Source of the DNA: Phycisphaeraceae bacterium
GTDB lineage: Bacteria > Planctomycetota > Phycisphaerae > Phycisphaerales > UBA1924
NCBI GenBank assembly: GCA_007693725.1
Contig: REDD01000149.1
Coordinates: forward strand, 1 to 55,366
Length of the DNA: 55,366 nt
Direction of reading: 5' to 3'
Shown here: positions 9,624 through 18,898 of the stretch, piece by piece
How positions within the stretch are numbered: position 1 is the first letter of the stretch
Layout: the number at the start of each line of letters is the position of its first letter
Made by a program: the position numbers and the translations under genes
Notes under the pieces: generated by a model
Databases searched by the model: none
Seen by the model: the letters and a program-made list of their open reading frames with translations, nothing else
Told to the model about the DNA's origin: nothing

Positions 9624-10471
9624 GCCCCGAGATGCAGATTGTGGTGATCGCGCTTGCCACCGGTCTTACGATCGGGGCCTTTGTGTGGATCGCCCGCCAG
9701 CAACTCATCGCCCGCTGGGAACAGGACTGTGCATGGCTGGCGCACGCGATCTGGCGATTCTCGCCCGAACCGTTTGACCCGAAGCCGTATGTGGCCGGGT
9801 ACTACATCGGGGCGTTTCTGCTGCTGCTGTTCCTGCTGGCTCTGGTGCCTTCCAAGATCGTCGGGCTGGTGATCTGGGTGGTGCTGATTCTGCTGCCTCG
9901 AATGATCATCGACCGGCGCTGGGAGAAGCGACGGGCCCTGATCGATGAGCAACTCCCCGCGACCGTTCTTCAGATGTCGTCGAGCGTGGCATCGGGCATG
10001 TCGCTCGTTCAGGCGCTTGAACGGCTCTCGGAGCGTGCGCCCGAGCCGATCCGGACCGAGTTCCGGGTGATCACCAACCACTGGCGGATGGGCTCTGATC
10101 TGAGTGCGACGATTGAGGAAGCGAAGCGGCGGCTCCGATTGCAGAACTTCACGCTCTTTTCCTCGGCGATCCTGATCAACCAGCGGATGGGCGGAAACAT
10201 CACGCAGACCCTCGAACGCCTCGCACACGCGTTGGAATCCGTCGAGCGGATGCGTCGCGAGGTGTACTCGTCAACGAGCGAGGGGCGGACCAACATCAAA
10301 GTTCTGGTTGTCGCACCGTTCATCATGCTCGGTATCGTGGCCGTGATGGACCTGAAGGCGGTGATGCTTCTCTTCCAGCGGCCCCTCGGATGGATTCTTC
10401 TTGGAATTGCGGCGGTCTTTACTGCCGTGGGAACGCTCTGGGCATGGAGGATTGTGAACGCCGATGTTTAG
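9620..10471 (+). CDS. tadB: Tad inner-membrane platform protein TadB
   Basis: Polytopic membrane platform protein of the Tad pilus, 283 aa, type II secretion F (GspF-like) family. The GTG start at 9620 overlaps the stop of the FHA-CpaF gene. Membrane segments occur near residues 5-20, 60-95, 235-250 and 255-280. The central T2SSF domain carries ATVLQMSSSVASGMSLVQAL and the conserved LERLSERAPEPI stretch. It overlaps tadC by eight bases. TadB and TadC are expected to form a heteromeric platform that the ATPase rotates or remodels. Confidence 0.9.
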   Translation: MSPEMQIVVIALATGLTIGAFVWIARQQLIARWEQDCAWLAHAIWRFSPEPFDPKPYVAGYYIGAFLLLLFLLALVPSKIVGLVIWVVLILLPRMIIDRRWEKRRALIDEQLPATVLQMSSSVASGMSLVQALERLSERAPEPIRTEFRVITNHWRMGSDLSATIEEAKRRLRLQNFTLFSSAILINQRMGGNITQTLERLAHALESVERMRREVYSSTSEGRTNIKVLVVAPFIMLGIVAVMDLKAVMLLFQRPLGWILLGIAAVFTAVGTLWAWRIVNADV

Positions 10472-11411
10472 CGGGCAGGGGACAGGCGATTCTCTGGGTT
10501 TGATCGTGCTGATCGCGGCGTGCGCATTGGCCGGGGTCAGTATCGCCTTGTTGATCTTTGCGGTGGGCATGGCCGCGAGGCGTTCATCGGCCCAGATGAC
10601 CGCGATCATTGACGATGCCCAGCGGACACTGCGTCGCGAACGGGCAAAGAATGAGTCTGCCGGCGAGGGTGCCCTGATGGGAGCAGTGGCGATTCTGTTG
10701 CCCTTGGCGAAGGCGTTGCCGCTGGATTCGATCAGGCAATCACTGTCCGAGCGTTACGCCCGTGCCGGTTGGCCGGGTGGATACAGCGACGATGAGATCT
10801 TCACGATGAGTCTGCTTGTGGGGCTGGTGATCGCCGTGCCGCTGATGCTGATCATCGCTGCGGCGAATCCGCTCGCCGCCCCGCTCGGCTTGATCGGGAT
10901 TCTGGTCGGTCCGGGTCTCGTCAGTTCTCACTACAACAGCCGCGGAGTCGAACGGGAGAAGTCGATCGGCCGGACGATCCCGTTTGTTCTGGATCTGCTT
11001 GTGCTGACGATGCGGGCGGGGGCATCGCTCCAGATCGCGATGGAGCGTGTCACCATCGACTACGCCAAGCATCCCATCGGCGAGGAGTTCCGCTCGACGC
11101 TGCAGGACATCGAGTTGGGGGTGCCGACGAAGGATGCATTCCGGAACCTGGCCAAGCGCGTGCCGCTGCCGGTGATCCGGGGGTTTGTGGATGATCTGAT
11201 TCAATCGGAAGAGCTCGGGCGTCCGCTGGCGGACACATTGGAGCGGCTGTCGGATCAGGTGCGTGTGCGGCGTGTGCAGGATGCGGTGGACACCGCCGGC
11301 AAGAGCAAGGTGATGGTGCTTGTTCCGGGTATGCTTGTCTTCATCGCCACCCTGATCGTGCTCTTTGCGCCGTTTGTCATGCGGTTTGTGTATTCGGACG
11401 AGTTCAACTGA
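10464..11411 (+). CDS. tadC: Tad inner-membrane platform protein TadC
   Basis: Second platform protein, 315 aa, T2SSF family. Start ATG at 10464 overlaps the end of tadB. An N-terminal membrane helix (LIVLIAACALAGVSIALLIF) is followed by a paired helix near 105-150. The F domain starts at about 175 with PFVLDLLVLTMRAGASLQIA, and there is a C-terminal membrane helix (VLVPGMLVFIATLIVLFAPF). The order ATPase-tadB-tadC is the standard Tad order. Confidence 0.9.
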   Translation: MFSGQGTGDSLGLIVLIAACALAGVSIALLIFAVGMAARRSSAQMTAIIDDAQRTLRRERAKNESAGEGALMGAVAILLPLAKALPLDSIRQSLSERYARAGWPGGYSDDEIFTMSLLVGLVIAVPLMLIIAAANPLAAPLGLIGILVGPGLVSSHYNSRGVEREKSIGRTIPFVLDLLVLTMRAGASLQIAMERVTIDYAKHPIGEEFRSTLQDIELGVPTKDAFRNLAKRVPLPVIRGFVDDLIQSEELGRPLADTLERLSDQVRVRRVQDAVDTAGKSKVMVLVPGMLVFIATLIVLFAPFVMRFVYSDEFN

Positions 11412-11432
11412 CGAGGTGGAGGCACGCGTTCC

Positions 11433-12242
11433 ATGGCCTATCAGCTCTCCATCACGAGCGGTGTCGATGAAGGCAAGACCTTTGTCATGACACAGAAGGA
11501 GGCGGTGATCGGGCGTTCGCCCTCCGCCGACCTGATCTTGCGCGACGAGACCGTGGCCTGGGAGCATGCGCGGCTGAAGGACAACGGCGGGCGGCTGTAT
11601 GTCGAGAACCTCGCCGCGGTGGGGACCAAGGTGCGTGGGCTGCGCATCAAGGATGAAACCCGACTGAATCACGGCGACCAGATCCAGCTCTCCGATCGGT
11701 GTTCCGTGCTGGTCGAACAGCGCATGAGTTACGGCGGCGGCAAGAATCGGACCACGCTGCTGCTGCTTGCCGCGGCCCTGGTTCTGATCGTGCTGCTGGC
11801 GGGCGGGGGAATCTTTGCACTCTCGTCCTCCGAGTCCGGACCACCACCGGCCAGCGCGGTTCACTGGAGGACTGCCTATCAACGGTTGGACGAGCGGATG
11901 CAGGAGTGGGTCGAGCAGGGCCGTTTCCCCCGCGAGGGGCTCGTGATGTTCCGGGATGGATGGCGGTTTGAGAATGTCGGCGCCACGCCGCAGGCGGTCG
12001 AGCGGTGGGATCGTCTGCAATCGGTCATGCTTTCCCTGCATGCGCCTACGCTGGACGGACGGGTTCGGAATTTCCCCGAGGTTGCCGGGCCCGACGCATC
12101 CACGCTCAGTGTCATTATGGGAAGAACGCAGCCCAGCGCTGATTCGACAATGGACTGGAACTCGGACGAGCGTTATGCAGATGCGCTCGTGTGGTTTGTG
12201 AGGATGCGTGCGGAGCAAGCCCGGAGACGGGCCGGGAGTTGA
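11433..12242 (+). CDS. FHA domain membrane protein
   Basis: Protein of 269 aa with an N-terminal cytoplasmic FHA domain at about 23-93. It shows VIGRSPSADLILRDETVAWE followed by HARL, in which WEH replaces the usual SRxH block. One membrane helix at about 109-130 (LLLLAAALVLIVLLAGGGIF) leads to a periplasmic C-terminal half of about 140 residues that I do not recognise. It lies between tadC and a Ser/Thr kinase gene, separated from the kinase by only two bases. Inference: it is a phosphothreonine reader that couples kinase signalling to the pilus machine across the membrane. Confidence 0.8.
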   Translation: MAYQLSITSGVDEGKTFVMTQKEAVIGRSPSADLILRDETVAWEHARLKDNGGRLYVENLAAVGTKVRGLRIKDETRLNHGDQIQLSDRCSVLVEQRMSYGGGKNRTTLLLLAAALVLIVLLAGGGIFALSSSESGPPPASAVHWRTAYQRLDERMQEWVEQGRFPREGLVMFRDGWRFENVGATPQAVERWDRLQSVMLSLHAPTLDGRVRNFPEVAGPDASTLSVIMGRTQPSADSTMDWNSDERYADALVWFVRMRAEQARRRAGS

Positions 12243-12244
12243 AG

Positions 12245-14923
12245 ATGAAGAGCCGACTTGGTGATTTCGACATCCTCGATCGCATCGATCCGGGTGGTTA
12301 CACCGTCGTGTATCGCGCGTGGCAGGACATGGGCAAGGGTGTGCGTCGGCCCGCCGCGATCAAAATCCTGCAAGGGTGGAATCTGGACGACGAACGCCAG
12401 GTGCAGGATCTTGTGCGTGAGGTCGAACTGCTCGTCGAGATGTCTTCCTCCCCGAACATCGTCACGGTGTACGGATTCGGGATCGACGATGAGATCGGGC
12501 CGTGGCTGGCGATGGAGCTCGGAGGAAAATCGCTCAAGCACTACATCCGTGAAGAACCGACGGATCCGGAGCAGGTGCGGCTGTTGCTGCGCGACATCCT
12601 GCGAGCGTTGAGCTCCGTGCATGGTGTGACACCCCCCATTCTTCACCGGGACATTAAGCCGAACAACATCCTGTCCAGCCAGTTCGGTATCTGGAAACTC
12701 GCGGACTTCGGTCTCGCGACGCGTCAGGATTCGGACAGCACACTGCATCTCGCGACCGTCCAGTACGCCGCGCCGGAGATGCTCGACGGTTCTCTCGGCG
12801 CTGAGACTCCAAAGATGGATCTGTACTCCCTCGGGATGGCGGCGTATCACTACGCCTTGGGTGAGTCGCTGTACCGGAAGCAGTTCCCCTCGATCTTTGA
12901 TCCCTACGCCGGGCAGGATGACGATCCGACGCGGGATGACCGTCCGAAGTGGATGTACTGGCACACATCGTCACAGATGACCGTGCAGCCGCTGGCGGAC
13001 ATCATCGAGGGCTATCCCAAGGATCTGTCCGATCTCATCGCCTCGATGATTCGCAAAGACCCCGCCGATCGGATCGCCTCCGCGAGCGAGGCCCTCCAGC
13101 GACTCGGCAATGTTGACTCACAGATCGCGGTGCCGATCGTGAAGGCGGATGACCAGGACTCAGGCAGCGGTCTGCGAACACTGGCGCTTGGCTTGGTTGC
13201 GGTGGTGCTCCTGCTCGTGGTTTCCGCCGGGCTCTTCCTGCACATCGGCTCGGGGCCAACTCCTGCGATCCGAGTCGCGGAGGATGGAGTGATCGCCACT
13301 CGCGAGCCGAACTTGACCTTGACCGGACGAATCTCGAACTTTCCGAGCAACGGTAACGCCTCCATCATTTTGCGCAATTTGGCTCCAATCCCCGTAACGG
13401 TTGATTCTCAGGGCGTCTTCACGGCGCAGGTGCCCTTGGCGCGACTCGGACAGATCGACGGACAACTGATCGTGTTCCGCTCTGGCAGGGATGAACCGGT
13501 CGCTCGTCATGCCTTGCGATTGGAACGAGAGCCGCCGGAGCAGGTGCAACTGGCAATCTCGACGAGACCCCCCGCGATCGGAGCGACGATCGAGATCCGC
13601 GAGCGCGACCGCAGCGGTCCGCCGATCCGATTGACGACCGATTCCGAGGGCATGGCCGGGTCTCCGGTTGCGTTCGGACAGATCGATATCAGCGTGATGC
13701 ACCCGGGGTTCCGCGACATGCAGGTCACGCGCGCGACCGGGCACAACCCGCAGAGCCAGTTGCTGCTCGATCTCACTCCGCTCTCAGAGCAAGCCATCGA
13801 TCAACGCCGAGAAGTGCTACTCACCGAGTTGGAGGCGCTGTCCGATCGTGTTCAGCGCGGTGATCCCGCAGCGATCGCACGCATGGCCGAAATTCAGCGC
13901 GAACTCGGGCTTCTGGAGCCGATGTCGGGCGATGCCGCCGCCGCCCGCCGGGTTGCTCTCCAGCGTGAGCTTGCGGATGTGATCGAGCGGGCCAAGAGCG
14001 GCGATCCGGATGCAATCAGACGCCAACGGGAGATCATCGCCGAGTTGCGCGAACTTGCGGGCACGCCCGGCACCCGCACGGCGGAAGACGGCAGACAGCG
14101 TCCGACACCGGCGGACCCGGTCCGTGATCGTGCGGAGCGTCGGGCCGCCCTGATCCGCGAGATGGGCGATCTGGCGGCTCGGGCGGAGGCCGGGGATCCC
14201 GCTGCAATCGCCCGCCTGCGCGAAATCCGTACGCAACTGGCGGAGATTGAGGGCGAGGTCGAGGACAACTCCGCAATCGGTCGGCGTCGGCGCGAGTTGC
14301 TCGATGAAATGTCGATGGTCGCCGAACTCGCCGCGGCTGGTGATCCCGGGGCTCAGGCGAGGTTGGCCGCGATTCACCGTGAATTGGCGACGCTGTCAAC
14401 GATCGAGCAGGGCGCGGGCGACCCGACGCAGATGGCCGCGGCGGCCCAGCGCATGCTCGGGGATACGCCCGATCTGTCCATGATCGATCGTGCTGTGCTC
14501 ATGCAACTGCCGTTGGAGCAGTTCCGGGCGTTTGTGGAACTGAACATACCGTCCGGCACGCTTATTGCCGAAACGGTTCCGCACTCCACGCGTGTTCGTG
14601 TGCGCGGCGTGCTGTTCAATGATGACGAAATGGAGCGGGTAAAGACCCGTCTTGAGCCGGCGATGCCGCGGCTCATCACCGAAATACGAGTGGATCCCTG
14701 GGCGGTCTGCCGTCGGCTCCAGCGTGCACTTGAAAGCATGGGTGCTGAGGATGTGATCGTTCACGCGCATCTGACGCTGGGCGACAACCTCCTCTTCGTT
14801 GTGTTCCGTCGGCAGGACGGCATCGATGAGACGAGGGTGCGCCAGGCGACAAACCAATTCGTCATCGATCGTGATCTCATCGTGATCACAACGACATCAG
14901 CTGTATCCGCCCACTCCGAATGA
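12245..14923 (+). CDS. Membrane Ser/Thr protein kinase with periplasmic GDPxA repeats
   Basis: Eukaryotic-like Ser/Thr kinase, 892 aa from the ATG at 12245, two bases after the preceding stop. The kinase domain covers about residues 5-285: an ATP-lysine block AAIKIL, catalytic HRDIKPNN (H134-R135-D136), and DFGLA. A membrane helix lies at about 313-334 (LALGLVAVVLLLVVSAGLFL). The extracytoplasmic part begins with Ig/carboxypeptidase-regulatory-like beta segments (about 340-510). Four degenerate helical repeats follow, centred on GDPAAIARMAEIQREL-like text (about 522-560, 568-605, 633-670, 681-718). The C-terminal 150 residues look like one or two BON/ring-building folds (VRVRGVLFNDDEMERV). 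It closes the Tad operon with two FHA partners. Kinase assignment is firm; the periplasmic role is unknown. Confidence 0.85.
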   Translation: MKSRLGDFDILDRIDPGGYTVVYRAWQDMGKGVRRPAAIKILQGWNLDDERQVQDLVREVELLVEMSSSPNIVTVYGFGIDDEIGPWLAMELGGKSLKHYIREEPTDPEQVRLLLRDILRALSSVHGVTPPILHRDIKPNNILSSQFGIWKLADFGLATRQDSDSTLHLATVQYAAPEMLDGSLGAETPKMDLYSLGMAAYHYALGESLYRKQFPSIFDPYAGQDDDPTRDDRPKWMYWHTSSQMTVQPLADIIEGYPKDLSDLIASMIRKDPADRIASASEALQRLGNVDSQIAVPIVKADDQDSGSGLRTLALGLVAVVLLLVVSAGLFLHIGSGPTPAIRVAEDGVIATREPNLTLTGRISNFPSNGNASIILRNLAPIPVTVDSQGVFTAQVPLARLGQIDGQLIVFRSGRDEPVARHALRLEREPPEQVQLAISTRPPAIGATIEIRERDRSGPPIRLTTDSEGMAGSPVAFGQIDISVMHPGFRDMQVTRATGHNPQSQLLLDLTPLSEQAIDQRREVLLTELEALSDRVQRGDPAAIARMAEIQRELGLLEPMSGDAAAARRVALQRELADVIERAKSGDPDAIRRQREIIAELRELAGTPGTRTAEDGRQRPTPADPVRDRAERRAALIREMGDLAARAEAGDPAAIARLREIRTQLAEIEGEVEDNSAIGRRRRELLDEMSMVAELAAAGDPGAQARLAAIHRELATLSTIEQGAGDPTQMAAAAQRMLGDTPDLSMIDRAVLMQLPLEQFRAFVELNIPSGTLIAETVPHSTRVRVRGVLFNDDEMERVKTRLEPAMPRLITEIRVDPWAVCRRLQRALESMGAEDVIVHAHLTLGDNLLFVVFRRQDGIDETRVRQATNQFVIDRDLIVITTTSAVSAHSE

Positions 14924-14936
14924 CACACGAATCGGA

Positions 14937-15494
14937 TCAGAGCGGGGCACGAGACATCTTGAAGGCATCCGTGCGGCTCTTATTCAGGGTGGCGTTGTGT
15001 GCGGTCTTGAACCAGTCCACGATCTTGTTGCGCTCAAGAAGATCCTGAGTGTGTACCAGCGGAGCACCCGCCCATGTCCAGGAAGGTCTGATGATGTAGG
15101 CGCGCCGTTCCGTCGCCATGCTGCCCCGGAACAGATGGATACCGGCGCTGTAGTCGACTTCCTGGTACGCGCGTCCCTCGTTGGACGAATTCTTGAAGTT
15201 CTTGTAGCCGCGGAGGTTCTGGGGCGGATTCGGCGAGAGCGTGGGGATCGGCTCCGCCTTGGGATTGCGTCCCCAGATCGTTGGAATTGAGGGGAGATTG
15301 ATGAGGGTCGCGCCGCGAGCAAAGGTATCCCGATGTGACTCGACGCGCGTGTGCTGATCCGCCGCCCGCTGGAGCCATATGGCCGGCGCGAGCAGGAGGA
15401 AGAACAGCAGTACGATCATGACCATGGCTGCCTCGGCCATGACGACACCTCGCCTGTGACGAGTCGCTCCGTGCTCAGTGGCGAACCATGTCAT
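14937..15494 (-). CDS. TadE-like pseudopilin
   Basis: Membrane-anchored TadE-like minor pilin, 185 aa. I chose the ATG at 15494 because GGAG lies seven bases upstream; an ATG at 15506 is possible. It overlaps the end of the upstream gene by 20 bases. The N-terminal signature is RRGVVMAEAAMVMIVLLFFL, a class III prepilin-type sequence with Gly before the cleavage point and Glu at +5, followed by the hydrophobic helix. The rest is polar and extracytoplasmic and has no family I recognise. It is last in the minus-strand pilin operon and convergent with the kinase gene. Confidence 0.72.
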   Translation of the reverse strand: MTWFATEHGATRHRRGVVMAEAAMVMIVLLFFLLLAPAIWLQRAADQHTRVESHRDTFARGATLINLPSIPTIWGRNPKAEPIPTLSPNPPQNLRGYKNFKNSSNEGRAYQEVDYSAGIHLFRGSMATERRAYIIRPSWTWAGAPLVHTQDLLERNKIVDWFKTAHNATLNKSRTDAFKMSRAPL

Positions 15495-16752
15495 TGAAGT
15501 CTCCATATGAGCTGCTGCCGACCCCGATCTTGTTGAGGTGATTGCGCATCGTAGAGTCGCCCTGCATGGCATTCTGCAGTTGATCGAGCCGAGTCAGTCG
15601 CGGCTGCCATTGCCAACCCCATGTTGTCCAGACGCGGAACGGGTACGGCACATTGAACAGCAAGCTCACCCGTTCGCTGATGCCGTTGTAGGTCTCGGCC
15701 TGCGCCAGGCCGATCACGGTGTCCTGCGGGCTGATCGGATGCCGGAAGATGCCGGGCATCATCAAAATACCTTGGCTCGCCTTTGCTTCCGCCACCGTTG
15801 CGAGCACGGAAAAATTCTGGCGACTCGACAAACTGTCGGGTCCGAATTCGAGGATGGTGCTCTGTGTGGTCAGCACATGATGCTGTGAACCGTACAACAA
15901 GATCGAAACAAGGAGCCAAAGACCGGTGGATGTGTTCCATTCCCTGACGGCCTTGCCCTCTCTGATCTGCTTGAATCCGCTGTCCTTCGGCCACTTATTG
16001 TCCATGAGATAGAAGCGGAGCGCCAGTGGAGCCATCAGCGAAAGCATTGAACCTCTCTCAACCGGGAGATGGACCTTGCCGTCGCTCCGGCCCGGTTGGG
16101 TGTATCGGATAGTGGACTTGTAGTACTTCTCGAAGTGGTCCCGCTGTTTTTCAATCGTTGTCGGTATGGCATCAACCCATCCGCGCTGATAGTTGTAGAG
16201 ATCGCGGATACGGTTCTGGAATGTCCGCGCAGGGAATGTCTGGAGCGCGGTCGGCAGGGCCTTGGAAACAAAGTTCAAGTACGGTGGAAGCTCAACCGCA
16301 GCGATATACGCCGCTGCGGCCCCGGCACATATCGCATATGCCAAGGTGCACGCTTTGCCCGTGTCGTCGATGAACTTCGCCCAATTGATCGGGACCATGA
16401 TCGTCGTCCAGATCACGCCGAAGGCGATCACATCGGCGGAGGCGTTGCGCGTGATCAGCATGTTCGCGCCGGTGATGCTGTTGACGCCCCGGCTCATCCA
16501 CACCGCCGCGGAATAGGCGGAGGTGTCCGCGGCGACCTGGACATGCGTCTGGGCCGAGGTCGTGTGCCCGGTGTTCCACACCATCGCCGCACCGGCGTAG
16601 AAGAGCAGACCGAGCATGATGAAGAGGACGGTGATGTTGCCGCGATCGTTGCGATGAACCCGCCGGATCGATCGGGCGGTGAGCGGCGCCAGTTGGGAAC
16701 CGGACTGCTCCGAGCGATGCAGCACATCGAGGATTTCACGCGGACGCATCAT
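15475..16752 (-). CDS. TadG-like pilus assembly protein
   Basis: TadE/TadG-like Flp pilus assembly protein, 425 aa. The start is ATG at 16752, which overlaps the upstream stop (ATGA); longer upstream extensions of this frame overlap the neighbouring gene and are not credible. The N-terminus has NDRGNITVLFIMLGLLFYAG followed by AAMVWNTGHTTSAQTHVQVA, matching the putative Flp pilus-assembly TadG N-terminal family. The usual Glu+5 is replaced by Leu. There are additional hydrophobic stretches near residues 110-150 and 265-275. It sits between two TadE-like genes. Confidence 0.78.
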   Translation of the reverse strand: MMRPREILDVLHRSEQSGSQLAPLTARSIRRVHRNDRGNITVLFIMLGLLFYAGAAMVWNTGHTTSAQTHVQVAADTSAYSAAVWMSRGVNSITGANMLITRNASADVIAFGVIWTTIMVPINWAKFIDDTGKACTLAYAICAGAAAAYIAAVELPPYLNFVSKALPTALQTFPARTFQNRIRDLYNYQRGWVDAIPTTIEKQRDHFEKYYKSTIRYTQPGRSDGKVHLPVERGSMLSLMAPLALRFYLMDNKWPKDSGFKQIREGKAVREWNTSTGLWLLVSILLYGSQHHVLTTQSTILEFGPDSLSSRQNFSVLATVAEAKASQGILMMPGIFRHPISPQDTVIGLAQAETYNGISERVSLLFNVPYPFRVWTTWGWQWQPRLTRLDQLQNAMQGDSTMRNHLNKIGVGSSSYGDFNDMVRH

Positions 16753-17768
16753 GGGCGTGGATCTCCGCCGAGGAAAATGATCGGGTGGGCGACGCGTGCT
16801 CCCGTGGATTGCAGACGAACAGTCTGCTCGATGGTGAAGACGCGCCCGCTCACCCCTGCAGGAGCAGACTTGGTGATCCCCGGGAGCAACGAAATACCGG
16901 GAATCGTGATCAGGAAGTCGTAGGTGACCGTGACATCGACCTGCTTCGGCCCGAGGAAGTTGTTGATGCCGGGGTTCTGGAGCAAAGAGGTGAAGGGCAG
17001 CGAGAAGAGCATGTTGAAGAGCATTTCGGCGAGATTGCCCATACCCCCCTCGAAACCACCGGAACTCGTCGGCCCGAAGCCGCCAAAGGATGGCGTCTGA
17101 TTGTGCAGCAGACTGACCGGCGGATAGGAATCCTCGATGGTCACTGTGGTCGCGGCTTCGGCGTACCTGTATCTGCGGTGGAAATTCCGATCGCCCCACA
17201 TGCCGCCCTGCTGTTCAAAGACCCGCCGCATACCGAAAGCCCCGGGATCCGTGCCCGATGTTCTCGGCGAGAGTGCGCACAGCATCAGGATCGCGGTCTG
17301 CTCGACATTCTGGCGATTCGTGTTGTTGATCGTCTCTTCGAGCGTGAAGAACTGCTCACGCTCGAACTGCACGATGGCCGAACGGGCCGCCTTGAAGGCC
17401 GCCTGATGGACAACGAGCGATGCGTTGGCGAGCAGTGCGAGTTGCACCACCATCCCCATGATCAGCAGCACGATGGGCATCACGAGCGTGAACTCGACCA
17501 TGACGGTGCCGCTGACCAGTCGCGATCCCGTCTGCATGGCCTCGCGTCCCGCACACCACAAGCGGTGAATCAACAGCCCCGCGAGGGCAAGCAGCAGCCC
17601 GGAGGCCAGTGCGAAACAGCCGAGCAGCACCGTCGGCCCGGCCGTCGGGTCGAGACCTAGGCGAACGGCGGTGGCAGCGGGTGCAGTGGCGGATTTGAGG
17701 GCAAGAACGACCCATGCGCCGAGGAACGCACAGACGACCGCATCCCGGGCTATGCCGCGACCTGCCAT
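16749..17768 (-). CDS. TadE-family protein with extra N-terminal membrane segments
   Basis: 339 aa, starting at the ATG at 17768 right after the stop of the prepilin peptidase gene; a GTG at 17771 is possible. Two hydrophobic helices (about 8-25 and 45-68) precede a TadE domain that starts near residue 85 with SGTVMVEFTLVMPIVLLIMG. This is a prepilin-like segment (Gly, then Glu at +5, Phe at +6) placed unusually far from the N-terminus for cleavage. The remainder is extracytoplasmic and contains Pro/Gly-rich loops. Its stop overlaps the next gene, so translation is probably coupled. Confidence 0.75.
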   Translation of the reverse strand: MAGRGIARDAVVCAFLGAWVVLALKSATAPAATAVRLGLDPTAGPTVLLGCFALASGLLLALAGLLIHRLWCAGREAMQTGSRLVSGTVMVEFTLVMPIVLLIMGMVVQLALLANASLVVHQAAFKAARSAIVQFEREQFFTLEETINNTNRQNVEQTAILMLCALSPRTSGTDPGAFGMRRVFEQQGGMWGDRNFHRRYRYAEAATTVTIEDSYPPVSLLHNQTPSFGGFGPTSSGGFEGGMGNLAEMLFNMLFSLPFTSLLQNPGINNFLGPKQVDVTVTYDFLITIPGISLLPGITKSAPAGVSGRVFTIEQTVRLQSTGARVAHPIIFLGGDPRP

Positions 17769-17771
17769 CAC

Positions 17772-18536
17772 CTACAAATTTACCGCAAGAAGGACCTTGT
17801 GGACAGCGAAAAAGTGCTCCGAGACAAGCCCGAGCAGGAGGGCAACCCCAAAGGGCGCTTCCGTCTTCTTGAACGGGTACACCCGTTCGAGGGAGGACCG
17901 AGTCACCACCACCGCGATCAGGTTCCCCGCCAGGATCTGGGCTCGGGCGACCAACTCGCCCTTGAGTGCCCAGTTCACCAAGCCGATCGCCGCGGCGAAC
18001 AGAAGCGTGTTCAAGAAGACCCCAAGGAATGTCTCGAACCCGATCAGCACGGCAACCGCTCCCAGCAGCTTCACATCCCCCCCACCCAGACCCCGGAGAA
18101 TGAAGCTCGGGATACCGATCATCGCCGCGAGCGCGAAGCCGTAGACCGCATCCCGCCACCCCGGGGAGTTGATCCAGACGGTCGCATACTCAGGTCCGGT
18201 TGTCGTGAGCAGCGGGACGAGGAAGACATTGATCGCGAACCCGAACAGAATCGCGGGATAAGTCAGGACATTCGGGATTCTGCGTGTTGCGGCGTCGATG
18301 AAGGCCGCGGCGGCACAGATGACCGTCACGAAGACCGGGATGAAGTAACCGGAGTCACGCGTCGCGGTGAGGATCTGGATCGCGGAAGCGATGACCGCGC
18401 TGATGCAGAGCGCAAGCACCCAGTAAGAGACCACGCGCCCCGTATTGGGTGGCGACGGCTGCACGGACGGCTCGGAAGCCGGTGGAGGAGGGGCTTCGAG
18501 ACTCTCCGTCTGCTTTGGCTCGGGATCAGTCACCAT
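17772..18536 (-). CDS. A24 family prepilin peptidase (CpaA/TadV-like)
   Basis: Aspartic prepilin peptidase of family A24, 254 aa, polytopic inner-membrane enzyme that trims the Flp pilins. Catalytic aspartates are visible in AAFIDAATRRIPN and in GLGGGDVKLLGAV, the GxGD motif. At least six hydrophobic segments follow a Pro/Glu-rich N-terminal tail. The ATG at 18536 is the likely start, though no strong ribosome site is visible; a frame-consistent ATG at 18569 would add 11 residues. Immediately adjacent to the pseudopilin genes. Confidence 0.85.
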   Translation of the reverse strand: MVTDPEPKQTESLEAPPPPASEPSVQPSPPNTGRVVSYWVLALCISAVIASAIQILTATRDSGYFIPVFVTVICAAAAFIDAATRRIPNVLTYPAILFGFAINVFLVPLLTTTGPEYATVWINSPGWRDAVYGFALAAMIGIPSFILRGLGGGDVKLLGAVAVLIGFETFLGVFLNTLLFAAAIGLVNWALKGELVARAQILAGNLIAVVVTRSSLERVYPFKKTEAPFGVALLLGLVSEHFFAVHKVLLAVNL

Positions 18537-18626
18537 GAGAGCGCACAATAGCAACCGGGCCGCATACAAAGGAGAAAACGCAGCCCTAGCTCAACATCAC
18601 CATGCATGGAGCGGAACAGACAGATG

Positions 18627-18821
18627 TCAGTTCTGGAGGAACGGATCCTGCTCCACGGACTGCTGGCGCTGCTTGAACTGATTGATGACGAACTGAGCGA
18701 AGAGGAAGATCGCAACGAGCAGAATGAGGGCGATGATGATCAGCAGAACCCATTCAACGGTGTTGGGGCCGGACTCGTCTTCGTGAAGATCGAGCATGAC
18801 TCGGCGAGCGCGCTGCAACAT
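18627..18821 (-). CDS. Flp-type pilin 1
   Basis: Small prepilin, 64 aa, probably the major Flp pilin. The ATG at 18821 has GGAGA about eight bases upstream. A short basic leader (MLQRARRVMLDLHEDESG) is followed by PNTVEWVLLIIIALILLV. The Flp rule is Gly, cleavage, then Glu at +5 and Tyr at +6; here Glu+5 is kept and Trp replaces Tyr. The tail is polar and ends in Asn. The gene lies between the prepilin peptidase and a second pilin-like gene. Confidence 0.75.
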   Translation of the reverse strand: MLQRARRVMLDLHEDESGPNTVEWVLLIIIALILLVAIFLFAQFVINQFKQRQQSVEQDPFLQN

Positions 18822-18898
18822 GTGTTTCTCCGGGTCTGGGGTGCCAGACACTCATCGGCAACGAGGCCGATCATTCTCCAGATAACCTACCACATTCC

